Positions 24,163 through 33,258 are shown, counted from the first letter of the stretch. The stretch: DNA of 64,000 bases from BRH-c25 sp035627615 (GCA_035627615.1 DASPLL010000056.1:186001-250000); one strand, 5' to 3'. Notes: generated by a model not told the origin, from the letters alone. Program-made: numbers and translations.

Positions 24163-25710
24163 CTATTTTTTTTGCAATACCTTTTCAATAAAAGCTCTTA
24201 CAATTTCGGGATCAAATTGTATTCCTGCGTTTTTCACAAGTTCTTCCTTAGCCGCAGCTTCAGTTAACGGTTTACGGTAAGCTCTTTCGCTTGTCATCGC
24301 ATCATAAGCATCTGCAATCGTTATGATCCTTGCCTGCAGCGGTATCTCTTCACCCTTTAACCCTTTGGGATAACCTTTTCCATCCCATCTTTCATGATGT
24401 GCAAGTACGAACTCTGCCATTTCAGCCATATCGTTCACCGAACTCAATATCCTGTACCCTATCTCCGGATGACGCTTTATTTCATTCCATTCTTCCATCG
24501 AAAGCTTGCCGGGTTTGTTCAGTATTTTATCATCTATCGCAATTTTACCTATATCATGAAGCAAGCCCAAGGTTTTAAGCTCATTCACTTCACTGTCGCC
24601 CCGTCCCATTGCGATACCGATGGCTTCGCTTAAATAACTCACCCGCTGTGAATGCTGTTCTTCCCTTTTATTCTTTTCATATAGTGAATTTGTAATTGCC
24701 TTTATCGTCTTTCCCCTGATGCTGGGGCTTTCAAACAGCTTATTCCTGTACATATAATCTTCTGCATTTTTCAATGTTTCATTTATATCCTGAGCAGCAC
24801 TGATTTTTGTGTCCCAGCCAAAGGAAACCGATATTTCCATTGATTTCAGCATTATGCCCGCACAGGCTGCTTTTATCCTTTTAATTATTTTCTCTGCAAC
24901 CTCCGAATCGGTCCTGGGCAATAGGATAACAAATTCATCTCCGCCTAATCTGGCAACTATCTCATCTGCCCTGCTTTCCTTCCTGATTATCTCCGCTGTC
25001 TTCATTAACAGCTTGTCACCCGCAGCATGCCCAAAGGCATCATTAATAAGCTTCAGCCCGTTAACATCCGCCATAATCACCGAAATCGGAAGATTTCTTT
25101 CTGTATTGATCCGATTCAGTTCTTCTTCAAAAAACCTTCTATTATAGAGTCCTGTCAGTTGGTCATGATAATTCATATATATTATTTCCTTTTCTGCTTT
25201 TTTACGCGCAGAAATATCCGCATATATCCCATAGCCACCGATAATCTTATTGTTCTGAATTATAGGAACCCCTTTTATGCTCACATCTTTTGGCTGCCCA
25301 TCAGCACCGTAACGGACGGATTCATGACTTACCTCATACCCTTTAAACAGGTTATCGGTTATCTGATTTGCCTCAACCAGATTTTCTCCTGGTGCTACTA
25401 TACTGTCCACTTCTCTTCCGCGGATCTGATCTATGGTATACCCGAACAAACTGGTAAATTTCTCATTTATATCAGTAACCTCATGATGCTGATTGAATAG
25501 AACGATAGCATCGGAAGAATTCCTGAACAAAGCTTCAAAGCTCAGACTCTGCCGCTGAACCAGCTCTTCCGCCGACTTCCTCTGATTGTTGATTATCCTG
25601 ATCAATCTATAAATAATGATACCAGAAATTAACAGCATAATAGAAAAAATGCTATGAGGTACTAAAGCGTAGTTGTACATAGCGGCTATCCCTTTAGCGA
25701 CTCGTTCCAT
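24163..25710 (-). CDS. Membrane-anchored PAS-GGDEF-HD-GYP cyclic-di-GMP enzyme
   Basis: A 515-residue protein: one TM helix (about 18-37), PAS (52-165), GGDEF domain (about 175-335) with the intact active loop RLGGDEFVILL, and a C-terminal HD-GYP domain with HDIGK and HHERWDGKGYPKGLKG. GGDEF makes c-di-GMP and HD-GYP degrades it; the presence of both intact motifs suggests a bifunctional or switchable enzyme. The PAS domain is the likely sensor. AAGGAG lies 9 bases before ATG. Monocistronic, ended by its own terminator. The chemoreceptor at 31148 is another signalling gene nearby but not in its operon. Confidence 0.93.
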   Translation of the reverse strand: MERVAKGIAAMYNYALVPHSIFSIMLLISGIIIYRLIRIINNQRKSAEELVQRQSLSFEALFRNSSDAIVLFNQHHEVTDINEKFTSLFGYTIDQIRGREVDSIVAPGENLVEANQITDNLFKGYEVSHESVRYGADGQPKDVSIKGVPIIQNNKIIGGYGIYADISARKKAEKEIIYMNYHDQLTGLYNRRFFEEELNRINTERNLPISVIMADVNGLKLINDAFGHAAGDKLLMKTAEIIRKESRADEIVARLGGDEFVILLPRTDSEVAEKIIKRIKAACAGIMLKSMEISVSFGWDTKISAAQDINETLKNAEDYMYRNKLFESPSIRGKTIKAITNSLYEKNKREEQHSQRVSYLSEAIGIAMGRGDSEVNELKTLGLLHDIGKIAIDDKILNKPGKLSMEEWNEIKRHPEIGYRILSSVNDMAEMAEFVLAHHERWDGKGYPKGLKGEEIPLQARIITIADAYDAMTSERAYRKPLTEAAAKEELVKNAGIQFDPEIVRAFIEKVLQKK

Positions 25711-25874
25711 ACCAGCACACTCCTTAGCTATAAAACAGCATATTTTGCTGCTATCTCATATAGTTCGTTTGTACTATATAATATTATACCAGTAGCTCTT
25801 TCGACCTACAATATTAATATTCGACATTGAACTACCAGTCTCTTTTGCTATTATATTAAGAGGCATAAGCATAA

Positions 25875-25899
25875 TGAAGGTCCTTTGGAAAGACCTTCA
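25875..25899 (-). terminator. Hairpin after the small gene at 25913
   Basis: An 8-bp stem TGAAGGTC / GACCTTCA with a 9-base loop, 14 bases past the stop; there is no long T run, so termination is less certain. Confidence 0.5.
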
Positions 25900-25912
25900 C
25901 TATGTTTATATA

Positions 25913-26125
25913 TTATTCAATTGGAACATTGTTAAGCTTATCTGAGGTTTTTGCCTTTTTCACCGGTTGCTCTTTAATGTCCTTTGAACCTTCATTAAGG
26001 CTTTCAAGAATTACTTTACCCGTTTTCCTTATTTCTTCAGCTATCTCTGTGGGCAGCTGTTCAATTATTGTATTTGCGATATGCAGCTTGCATTTAACTA
26101 TTTCCTTTACTAATGCTTCATTCAT
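25913..26125 (-). CDS. Small hypothetical protein coupled to arsA
   Basis: A 70-residue protein of two predicted helices (MNEALVKEIVKCKLHIANTIIEQL, then EIAEEIRKTGKVILESLNEG) and a Lys-rich tail. I do not recognise the family. Its ATG at 26125 has GGGAG eight bases upstream and overlaps the arsA stop by 8 bases, so translation is coupled to the ArsA-like ATPase; it may be a partner or adaptor. A longer TTG-started frame (26140) is less likely because the ribosome binding site lies within it. Confidence 0.7.
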   Translation of the reverse strand: MNEALVKEIVKCKLHIANTIIEQLPTEIAEEIRKTGKVILESLNEGSKDIKEQPVKKAKTSDKLNNVPIE

Positions 26126-27293
26126 TCTTATCACTCCCAAACCAGATTTTCAGCATTTCGTCTTCGAACTTAGCTTTCTTTATGGAAAAGTCCAGGAGAG
26201 TCCTTGGAAGAGTAATGTTTCTCTTTATGCTTCCAGCCTTTATTATGAGCTGGTCGCCTTTCTGGTTCAATGAAAGCTCCTTTTTATCCATGAAAGGCAT
26301 TGCTATTGACAGTATATAATCCTCTCCATCCTTACTCACACTCTGCGCTCTTCCGTTATATTTTATATCCATAGGATCTTCTCCCTTGAAAACCTCCTCC
26401 GCCATTCTCTTAAGCATTTCCATTCCCACAACCTCAGTCTCAAATAAAGGTGCATAATATAACGGTATGGGAGTAAAACTGTCAATAATATCTTCCTTGT
26501 ATTTTCTTTGAATATCCTTCCATACCTTGAAATAGTCATCCTTTACATTCTCAGGTATTACTCTGTTGACAACCACAGCATCTACATTGAAATCATAGAT
26601 GTTCAAGTAGGTGAAGCTGCGCTGCGCTTCCTTGATCACCATTTTCTCCGGGTTCACAACAATTCTTATACTTGTGACATCCCTGTCGGAGAATATCTTC
26701 TTCATCTCATCAAGCTGATAATACATATTGTCGATCTCGTCAAGCACCTGCCCTGAAGGCATTGGTATCTTCAGAATGGATTCCGCAATAGGCCCTGCAA
26801 CCTTGATAGCCTTTTTCTTTATTGGAAAAAGCTTTTCCATCCACCATCTGAGCATTTCGGGAAAACTCAGCAAGGCAAGTGTCTCCCCTGTCGGTGCACA
26901 GTCAATGATAATTGCCTCGAACCTTCCTTCCTTATAGTACTTCAGTATTCGGAGAAGGCTGAGCAAATCTTCCATCCCTGGAAAAACAGTCAGCTCCTGT
27001 GTGGTAATATCTTTTACAGCCTTGGCAGTAAATAGCTCAGTAAAGTATTTCTGGACCTTTCCCCAGCCTTCTTCCACTTCATGTATCGCATCTATTTCCT
27101 GTGCCCAAAGGTTTTTCCTGATTTCCACCGGTTCATTGGAAAGCTTCATATCGAAAGAGTCTCCAAGGCTGTGTGCGGGGTCTGTGCTCACTACAAGAGT
27201 CTTCTTTCCCTGTTCCGCAATCTTCACTGCGGTCGCCGCCGCGATACTGGTTTTTCCTACCCCGCCTTTTCCGGTATATAAAATAATCCTCAT
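26118..27293 (-). CDS. ArsA/Get3-family ATPase with C-terminal HSP20-like domain
   Basis: A 391-residue ATPase of the ArsA/Get3 (signal-recognition-like) group: deviant Walker A GKGGVGKT (8-15), switch I STDPAHSLGDSFD, switch II IIDCAPTGETLALL. The methionine/hydrophobic-rich region near 150-200 resembles the substrate-binding part of Get3. The last 85 residues (MPFMDKKELSLNQKGDQLIIKAGSIKRNITLP) form an alpha-crystallin-like domain, as in other bacterial ArsA proteins not tied to arsenic. No arsB, arsC or arsR is adjacent. Its role may be membrane-protein targeting or a chaperone-like task. MarR lies 95 bases upstream. Confidence 0.88.
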   Translation of the reverse strand: MRIILYTGKGGVGKTSIAAATAVKIAEQGKKTLVVSTDPAHSLGDSFDMKLSNEPVEIRKNLWAQEIDAIHEVEEGWGKVQKYFTELFTAKAVKDITTQELTVFPGMEDLLSLLRILKYYKEGRFEAIIIDCAPTGETLALLSFPEMLRWWMEKLFPIKKKAIKVAGPIAESILKIPMPSGQVLDEIDNMYYQLDEMKKIFSDRDVTSIRIVVNPEKMVIKEAQRSFTYLNIYDFNVDAVVVNRVIPENVKDDYFKVWKDIQRKYKEDIIDSFTPIPLYYAPLFETEVVGMEMLKRMAEEVFKGEDPMDIKYNGRAQSVSKDGEDYILSIAMPFMDKKELSLNQKGDQLIIKAGSIKRNITLPRTLLDFSIKKAKFEDEMLKIWFGSDKNE

Positions 27294-27331
27294 AATATTT
27301 CCTCCTTATTATCCAGATATTATTTCCTTTT

Positions 27332-27360
27332 ACGAATACTACGTAATCCGAAGTATCGGG
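27332..27360 (-). promoter_or_regulatory. Imperfect dyad in the marR-arsA gap, possible operator
   Basis: The minus strand reads CGATACTTCGGATTACGTAG then TATTCG, an imperfect dyad with arms CGATACT / AGTATTCG. Half-site content resembles the TATTTCG boxes before marR. Could be a second MarR site controlling arsA; weak evidence. Confidence 0.3.
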
Positions 27361-27369
27361 TTTTTGAAA

Positions 27370-27387
27370 CGCCCACTTTAATGGGCG
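27370..27387 (-). terminator. Weak terminator between marR and arsA
   Basis: Stem CGCCCA / TGGGCG with a 6-base loop, followed on the minus strand by TTTCAAAAA. Abuts the marR stop codon; partial termination is likely. Confidence 0.5.
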
Positions 27388-27388
27388 G

Positions 27389-27874
27389 CTATTCAATATC
27401 TATTTTCTTAATAACAGCTTCATCCTTTTCACCGGGTACTTTAGCACTCAACTTCTTTTGCAGATTATTCATTATCCTGAATATAATATTTGTCAAAAAC
27501 TGCGTTTCTTCTTCTGTAAGATCATCAATGGCCATATTAATATAACCGAGCATCATACTCTTAAGCTTTTCAATAAGCTTCTTACCTTCCTCCGTAAGTG
27601 TCAGTACCACAATTCTCCTGTCTGTCTCACTTCGCCCCCTTATAATATATCCACTCTTCACAAGCCTGTCGACTATTCCTGTCGCAGTACTCATTGGAGA
27701 GTTTATGTATTCCACCAGTTCGGTCATCGTGGTCTCTTTCCTTCTATCAAGATACAGCATGGTGAAAAGCTCGGACTTAGAGAACTTTAGATCAAGTTCC
27801 ATCCAATCTCCAGGATAAAAAAGCTTTTTAATATTTTCTAATATTATATCCATAATATCGTCTGTCCCAAACAT
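27389..27874 (-). CDS. MarR-family regulator
   Basis: About 161 residues with the MarR winged helix: SKSELFTMLYLDRRKETTMTELVEYINSPMSTATGIVDRLVKSGYIIRG then SETDRRIVVLTLTEEGKKL (wing). Start ATG 27874 chosen because GGAGG lies 8 bases before it; the in-frame TTG at 27889 overlaps that site. A strong promoter and palindromic TATTTCG boxes are upstream, pointing to autoregulation. Gene order marR-arsA-small ORF suggests it also controls the ArsA-like ATPase. Ligand unknown. Confidence 0.9.
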   Translation of the reverse strand: MFGTDDIMDIILENIKKLFYPGDWMELDLKFSKSELFTMLYLDRRKETTMTELVEYINSPMSTATGIVDRLVKSGYIIRGRSETDRRIVVLTLTEEGKKLIEKLKSMMLGYINMAIDDLTEEETQFLTNIIFRIMNNLQKKLSAKVPGEKDEAVIKKIDIE

Positions 27875-27890
27875 TGTTTCATCCTCCAAA

Positions 27891-27948
27891 TATTTCGTAT
27901 TTCGAAATATCTTTATTTTATAATATTCCTATTTATCCATTTTGTCAA
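27891..27948 (-). promoter_or_regulatory. marR promoter and palindromic operator
   Basis: The minus strand shows TTGACA (27943-27948), 17 bases, TATTAT (27920-27925). Just downstream is a perfect 12-bp palindrome TATTTCGAAATA (27898-27909) plus a further half-site TATTTCG (27891-27897 on the plus strand), well placed for repressor binding at the start of transcription. Confidence 0.8.
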
Positions 27949-28107
27949 TATACTATTTAAAATTTATTTAACTGTTTCGGCAAGTTACCTGATAACACCC
28001 GGAGTGCATAGCATTTAAGGCATTGGCAGAATAGTAAATTTTGGATGGGTCCTGAACGTTCCGTTTCCTGCAGCAGTCCCTTTACTTCACTATACCATAT
28101 CAGCATA

Positions 28108-31002
28108 TTACTGTCTGAAATACTTCACAACTGCTTCAGAGATGCACTTTGCAAATCTTGTCTGCTCATTCTCATCAGTCAGCAATTCAAATTCATGGGG
28201 GTTTGGCACAAAACCGCTTTCAAGCAGTACTGAAGGGGTCCAGGTGCCTCTTGTTACGTAGAAATTCTTGTTGTGAAGCCCTTTATTCTTACGCTTCAAG
28301 GTATCCAATACACTGCTGAACATGGTTTCAGCCAGAGGCTCTGCAAGGCTTTCGCGGTAGAATACCGAAAACCCGTCTACCTTGGATATATCTACATTAT
28401 CTTCCATAGCATTTGCATGGACAGATATGAACATATCAGGCTTTGCCTTCCTGGAAGCAGTAAGGCGCTCATCCAGGGATACAGCCTTATCTTCAGTCCG
28501 TGTCATAAGAACTCTCGCTCCAAGCTTCTCCAGCTCTGTCTGCAGCTTTAGGGCAATATTCAGATTGATAGTCTTTTCAGGATATTTTAATCCCAGTGGC
28601 CCGGTAGTTCCAGCATCACTGCCTCCATGGCCGGGATCAAGCATTATAGTTATTCCCGAAAGGGGCATATTTCCATCATTGGCCTTTACAGGCTTTTTAA
28701 TATTCAGTGTGAGACCGGTAGAGGTTTTCTGTATATAAAAGCCGCTGATACGCTGATCCTTCTTTAGTGTCAGATTATACTGGGTATTGGTTCCCTCTTT
28801 TGAAACAACAGCAGAAGCAAAAAGCGAGTTCTCAGGCAGAACCGGTGCAGCAGCTGAGGAAACAGCCGCAAGACTAAGCTTCAGCGAAGTACCGTCAAAA
28901 TCCGCTGTTGCCGCAACCGGAGCCGTAACAGTGAGATTCAGGGCATCCCACCATTCCCCTGCAGTATAACCGGCACTTCTTACCGTTGGGCTGAATTTAG
29001 TCTTGGAGGTATATGTGGTAATATCCTCCTTCTTCACCCATTGTCCCAGGGACAGCCTCACATAATCTCCCGTCATCCCGGTAATATAATCGGTCATTCC
29101 TTTGTAAAGCTCATAAGCTGCACCATTTGAACCTGCTGATGATTTATACGTATTTATGACTTCCTTTTCAACCTTTACATAAAAGGGGGAGTCCTTCATT
29201 ATCACTCCTGCCTTGGCCGGTGCTTTTACCGTCCTGACGGTGCCTTTATAGTTCATTGTATAAACCGGTGCTCCCAGGTCTATATTACGCGGTGTACCTG
29301 TATACCCCGATATTGTATAGTCATATGTATATGTACCTGCAAATAATCCCGGAGCCTTTGGCGCTGTGCCTGAAACTTTCATCTCATAGCTCTTCCCGCC
29401 AATTTTTACTGTCACCTTTGAGCCGATGGGTGCCTTACAGGAAAGAGTTATTTTCTCTCCTGGAGCACGGTATTCCTGTGACTGTGGAAAAGTAGAAGCT
29501 GCAATGATTTCTGCCTTGCTCATTTTTTCCTGTGCAGTGGGAGCAGCATCTCTGTATATTATACGGGTTGCAGAAGAGCTCTCCTGCGAGACCGTAAATG
29601 TATTTGCTCCCTCCTTAAGGGGTACCAGAACTCCATAGTAGCCTTTGGGAGACCGGTTTTCCACCGGACTTCCGTTAAGAAACAGCGGCTTACCCGGATC
29701 TGAAACACCGGTCAGATAAAATTTCTCAAAGAGCGTGTGTATATCTTCCGATGGCCGTGAAACACTGACCTGGATACCCGAAGCAATGCCGTCAGTTTTC
29801 TTATATGCTGCTTTGATGACTGCCCTAACTGCCGGATTATCTGTCAGGGATTTATTACTGAAAAAGATGCTTCCTTTGACTTCAGGGTTCTTTGAGTTCA
29901 GCTTAAGCTGCCTGTCTATCTCAGAACCGGCATACCATGGACTGGACGATCCGGCACCCACACTTTTGTATGCTGCCTGTCCGATATACAGATCCACACC
30001 GGTGCCGGATACAGTATTGCTCCACCAGGTCAGCAATTTACTGTAATCTGCTGCTGCAAATCCAATATTCCAGTATATCTGCGGAGCAATATAATCTAAT
30101 AAGCCTTCCTTTACCCATTTTCTTGTATCTGCATACTGATCATAATAGGATTGCATCCCATTTGTGTCACTTCCAAGAGCATTTGCTTTTTTATTTGCCC
30201 AGATTCCAAAGGGGCTTATTCCGAAGCGCACATCTTCACGCGCCGCCTTTATCGCTTTTGACAGATCGCTTATAAGTATATTTACATTCGCCCTGCGCCA
30301 GTCGTCTATGTTCTTGTAAGCCTTCCCATACCTGGTAAAAGCCGCGTTATCATTGAAATCCTTACCCGGGTAAAAATAATCATCAAAATGTATCCCGTCT
30401 ATATCATAATTTTCAACAATTTCCAGCACTCCTTCAATGACCAGCTCCCTGACCTCCGGCAGCCCGGGGTTATAATAAAGGTTTCCGTCTGAATACTTTA
30501 CTACCCATTCAGGCCTCAACCTGGCAGGATTTGAAGCATCCAGAGCTTTAAAATCATGCCTGGGTTCACCTGCTTTGTTTTTAGTAACCCTGTACGGATT
30601 TACCCAGGCGTGCAGCTCGATTCCACGTTTGTGAGCTTCGGAAATCCAGAATTCCAAAGGATCAAAGTCATTACCGGGCATAAGTCCCTGGCTTCCGGTC
30701 AAATACTTTGACCAGGGAAAAATTTTGGATTTGTACAATGCATCTGAAGTAGGGCGTACCTGTAAAAAAACAGCATTAAAACCCATGTCCTCCGCATTAT
30801 TCAATATTTTCAGAGCTTCATCCTTCAATACTTGCGGATCGGGGGTCGCTTTTGAAGGGTAGTCAATATTCACTACCGTCGCAACCCATACCCCGCGAAG
30901 CTCACTCTTCTCCAAAGGCTCGAAAGCAGCAGAGACCGGCAATGCCGGCAGTGCAAGTGACAGAACAAGTAAGAAAATGATGATCCTTGAAATATGCTTC
31001 AT
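28108..31002 (-). CDS. Secreted GHL10 (DUF187) glycosidase-like protein fused to N-acetylmuramoyl-L-alanine amidase
   Basis: A 964-residue protein. Signal peptide 1-25. Residues 30-400 match the GHL10/DUF187 TIM barrel (ELRGVWVATVVNIDYPSK, FNAVFLQVRPTSDALY, HAWVNPYRV, YDIDGIHFDDYFYP), a family of putative cell-wall glycosidases. A linker region with beta-sandwich and SH3-like segments follows. Residues 776-964 are an Amidase_3 domain with zinc ligands H792 in LDPGHGG, a glutamate in LKYPEKTIN and a histidine in SVHANA, and the catalytic Glu in LLESGFVPN. Combining a glycan-acting barrel with an amidase would cut both the sugar chain and the peptide link. AAGGAG lies 6 bases before ATG. Monocistronic. 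Confidence 0.9.
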   Translation of the reverse strand: MKHISRIIIFLLVLSLALPALPVSAAFEPLEKSELRGVWVATVVNIDYPSKATPDPQVLKDEALKILNNAEDMGFNAVFLQVRPTSDALYKSKIFPWSKYLTGSQGLMPGNDFDPLEFWISEAHKRGIELHAWVNPYRVTKNKAGEPRHDFKALDASNPARLRPEWVVKYSDGNLYYNPGLPEVRELVIEGVLEIVENYDIDGIHFDDYFYPGKDFNDNAAFTRYGKAYKNIDDWRRANVNILISDLSKAIKAAREDVRFGISPFGIWANKKANALGSDTNGMQSYYDQYADTRKWVKEGLLDYIAPQIYWNIGFAAADYSKLLTWWSNTVSGTGVDLYIGQAAYKSVGAGSSSPWYAGSEIDRQLKLNSKNPEVKGSIFFSNKSLTDNPAVRAVIKAAYKKTDGIASGIQVSVSRPSEDIHTLFEKFYLTGVSDPGKPLFLNGSPVENRSPKGYYGVLVPLKEGANTFTVSQESSSATRIIYRDAAPTAQEKMSKAEIIAASTFPQSQEYRAPGEKITLSCKAPIGSKVTVKIGGKSYEMKVSGTAPKAPGLFAGTYTYDYTISGYTGTPRNIDLGAPVYTMNYKGTVRTVKAPAKAGVIMKDSPFYVKVEKEVINTYKSSAGSNGAAYELYKGMTDYITGMTGDYVRLSLGQWVKKEDITTYTSKTKFSPTVRSAGYTAGEWWDALNLTVTAPVAATADFDGTSLKLSLAAVSSAAAPVLPENSLFASAVVSKEGTNTQYNLTLKKDQRISGFYIQKTSTGLTLNIKKPVKANDGNMPLSGITIMLDPGHGGSDAGTTGPLGLKYPEKTINLNIALKLQTELEKLGARVLMTRTEDKAVSLDERLTASRKAKPDMFISVHANAMEDNVDISKVDGFSVFYRESLAEPLAETMFSSVLDTLKRKNKGLHNKNFYVTRGTWTPSVLLESGFVPNPHEFELLTDENEQTRFAKCISEAVVKYFRQ

Positions 31003-31108
31003 AATTTACTCCTTATAAGCCGAATTTTGAATTAAATATGGTTTTTATGGTATTTCTACAAACATATTCAAATGCCCTGCCGTTTCAGCATTTCTTAATG
31101 AAATTGTA

Positions 31109-31146
31109 ATAAAGCAGGGGATGGTTTGAACCATCCCCTGCTTTAT
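31109..31146 (-). terminator. Terminator after the chemoreceptor gene
   Basis: Stem ATAAAGCAGGGGATGG / CCATCCCCTGCTTTAT, overlapping the region right after the stop at 31148; followed by TACAATTT on the minus strand. Confidence 0.8.
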
Positions 31147-31147
31147 A

Positions 31148-33055
31148 TTATCCGGCTACCGCCCGGATCACATCATATTTTGCATCGTCACTTTCGGCAA
31201 AGCCCTGTACCGGTGACTCTTTGCTGGCTGTACCGTCATAAGCCGTGAAAGCTTGTTTCAGCTCCTCCGCTGCTGCTCTTGACAAATTGGGATTTATGGC
31301 AATGGCGTCCTTGGGTATGTCCTCCGTCTTTATAAGGATATTCAGTTCACCTACATGCAAGCCGGCTGCTTTTGCCATATCATAAGCTTCACTGTAAGTA
31401 GCACCCCCATCCAGTTCTCCGGATAAAACACTCTTAATAACGTTATCATGACTTCCCATGAAGGATACCCTTGCAAAAAGCTTGTCCGGGTTCAAGCCTT
31501 CTCTTTTGAACATATGACGCGCATAGATATAGCCTGATGCGCTTTTGGTATCCACATAACCGAAATGCTTGTCTTTCAAATCACCCAGCCTGGTAATTCC
31601 ACTTTTCTTACTGGTAATAATATAGCCGTTATATGAAAACCTGCCGTTTACTTTCGGTGTGGCTATAGGTATGACTCCGCTCTCCTTGTGGGCGTTCACG
31701 TAGGCAAAAGGGGAAAACCATCCGACATCGATAATATTTTTTTTGATTCCTTCAGTTAATGCATCATAATCCTTGACAATGATCATTCTGGACTTCCGTC
31801 CGGTTCTTCTGCAAACCCACTCCAGTATCGGTGCATACATTTTCCGTATGTTTTCGGGAGAAGTAAAGGGATTGATCCCGAATATGATCTCCTTTTCACC
31901 CTTCAGACCTGCTACAATACTTTGGAGATTGACCGCCATATCGTTCAAGCGGCCGCTGTAGCGCAGCATATCATCATTTTTTGTCTTCTGCATGTCAACC
32001 ATTTTAATAAGCCCTGCAGACGTATTATAGGTATCCTCTACAGATACTGCAATAGATTGGGAAGCCTCCCTCATCTCAGCTGCCGCCTTTGTCTGGTTCT
32101 CCGAAACACTCGTCAGGTTACCGAGATTATTTTTCAGTTCCCCAATAATTCCTTCTATATGGGATATTGCATTTACAGATTCACCTGCTGCCGCTTCCAC
32201 ATCCCCTATCTTGTCATTGCAGATAACTACTACCTCATTAGAGATTTTAATTTCTTCCGTTATCTCATTAATAATCGATCCTATTTCTGAAAGGGCCTGC
32301 TTGGTTTCATCTGCCAGCTTCTTTATTTCCTGCGCCACCACCGAAAAACCTCTTCCGCTTTCCCCTGCCCTGGCTGCTTCAATGGATGCATTCAATGCCA
32401 GCAGGTTGATCTGCTTGAATACATTTGTAATATATTCTACTATAATATTGATCTTTTTGGATGCGCTTTGGAGTGTAAGGTTGCTTTCCGATGCTTTTCT
32501 GAGTGATCCGGCAAACTCATTAACCGAATCACCAATTCCGCTTAATGTGACGGCATTATGCCTGAGCATCTCAATGGATCTTGACATATGCCCGTCCATG
32601 CTCAGAATGTTTTCACGGAGCTTTTCAGAAGTATCCGCCAGCTCACTGATGCCAGCAGTTATTTCTTCAGTGTTTGCAGCATTCTGCTGACTCAGCTCCT
32701 CTACCTCATAAAAACCGCCTGCCAATTGCTCAACGGCTTTTATATTATCCCTTGAAAGCCAAAGAATCTGCTGGGTATCAAAACCTACCGTTTCTGCCAG
32801 AGCTGCCAGGTTTTCACTTATGCTGCCGGTAATTTCTTTACCATTGGTGCCGTCCTGCACTTTTTCAGCTTCAACTTCCCGTCTTTCTTCCAGATCAAGC
32901 TTATGCAAATAGGCAGTTACCGGAAAATAGATCAGAGCATTGCCGAAAATAACTACTGCAATTAACACAGCACCGGTAAAGTCAGTTGTGTCAAGCAACA
33001 GCTGGAATGCTGCAATTCCAATGATCCCTGCAGTCCAAACCACAATTCGCCTCAA
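31148..33055 (-). CDS. Methyl-accepting chemotaxis protein fused to a PhnD-like binding domain
   Basis: A 635-residue protein of unusual order. Two TM helices (about 4-20 and 27-50) joined by a very short loop, so no extracellular sensor; then an MCP signalling domain (about 80-390) with the conserved tip QINLLALNASIEAARAGESGRGFSVVAQEIKKLA; then a PhnD/phosphonate-type periplasmic binding fold (about 395-625: EIIFGINPFTSPENIRKMYAPILEWV, DVGWFSPFAYVNAH, GYVDTKSASGYIYARHMF, GSHDNVIKSVLSGELDGGATYSEAYD). No further TM follows, so the binding domain appears cytoplasmic. GGGGGG lies 7 bases before a TTG start. Possible role: sensing a cytoplasmic phosphorus compound or other small anion. Confidence 0.85.
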   Translation of the reverse strand: MRRIVVWTAGIIGIAAFQLLLDTTDFTGAVLIAVVIFGNALIYFPVTAYLHKLDLEERREVEAEKVQDGTNGKEITGSISENLAALAETVGFDTQQILWLSRDNIKAVEQLAGGFYEVEELSQQNAANTEEITAGISELADTSEKLRENILSMDGHMSRSIEMLRHNAVTLSGIGDSVNEFAGSLRKASESNLTLQSASKKINIIVEYITNVFKQINLLALNASIEAARAGESGRGFSVVAQEIKKLADETKQALSEIGSIINEITEEIKISNEVVVICNDKIGDVEAAAGESVNAISHIEGIIGELKNNLGNLTSVSENQTKAAAEMREASQSIAVSVEDTYNTSAGLIKMVDMQKTKNDDMLRYSGRLNDMAVNLQSIVAGLKGEKEIIFGINPFTSPENIRKMYAPILEWVCRRTGRKSRMIIVKDYDALTEGIKKNIIDVGWFSPFAYVNAHKESGVIPIATPKVNGRFSYNGYIITSKKSGITRLGDLKDKHFGYVDTKSASGYIYARHMFKREGLNPDKLFARVSFMGSHDNVIKSVLSGELDGGATYSEAYDMAKAAGLHVGELNILIKTEDIPKDAIAINPNLSRAAAEELKQAFTAYDGTASKESPVQGFAESDDAKYDVIRAVAG

Positions 33056-33136
33056 TTACAAGCCCCCCTTATCATATTTAAATAGCTGGCAATAACCTCA
33101 AGTACAAAATTCAAAACACGTAACACGCAGCAGCAA

Positions 33137-33258
33137 AAGAAAAAGCCGCAAAAATCAATGCCTATCATTCCATAGACCCAACTTATGCGGCTCTCCAATT
33201 CTCAAGCCTTTACGCTATTTGTTTACATTATTATACCACTACTGTCAAATGGTGTCTA
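33137..33258 (-). ncRNA. Promoter and structured leader with intrinsic terminator before the chemoreceptor gene
   Basis: On the minus strand: promoter TAGACA (33253-33258), 17 bases, TATAAT (33230-33235); then a leader with a small hairpin (GGCT...AGCC) and a terminator hairpin AGCCGCA (33186-33192) / TGCGGCT (33144-33150) ending in TTTTTC. It lies about 80 bases before the start codon, so transcription must read through it. Chemoreceptor genes are frequent targets of c-di-GMP riboswitches, but I could not match the conserved core of any class; identity left open. Confidence 0.5.

Noticed and set aside
33137..33228. c-di-GMP-I (GEMM) riboswitch
   Set aside because: Context fits and fragments such as GCGTAAAGG and ATGATAGGC recall it, but the first aptamer hairpin and the conserved GCAAA...CGCAAAGC order are missing.
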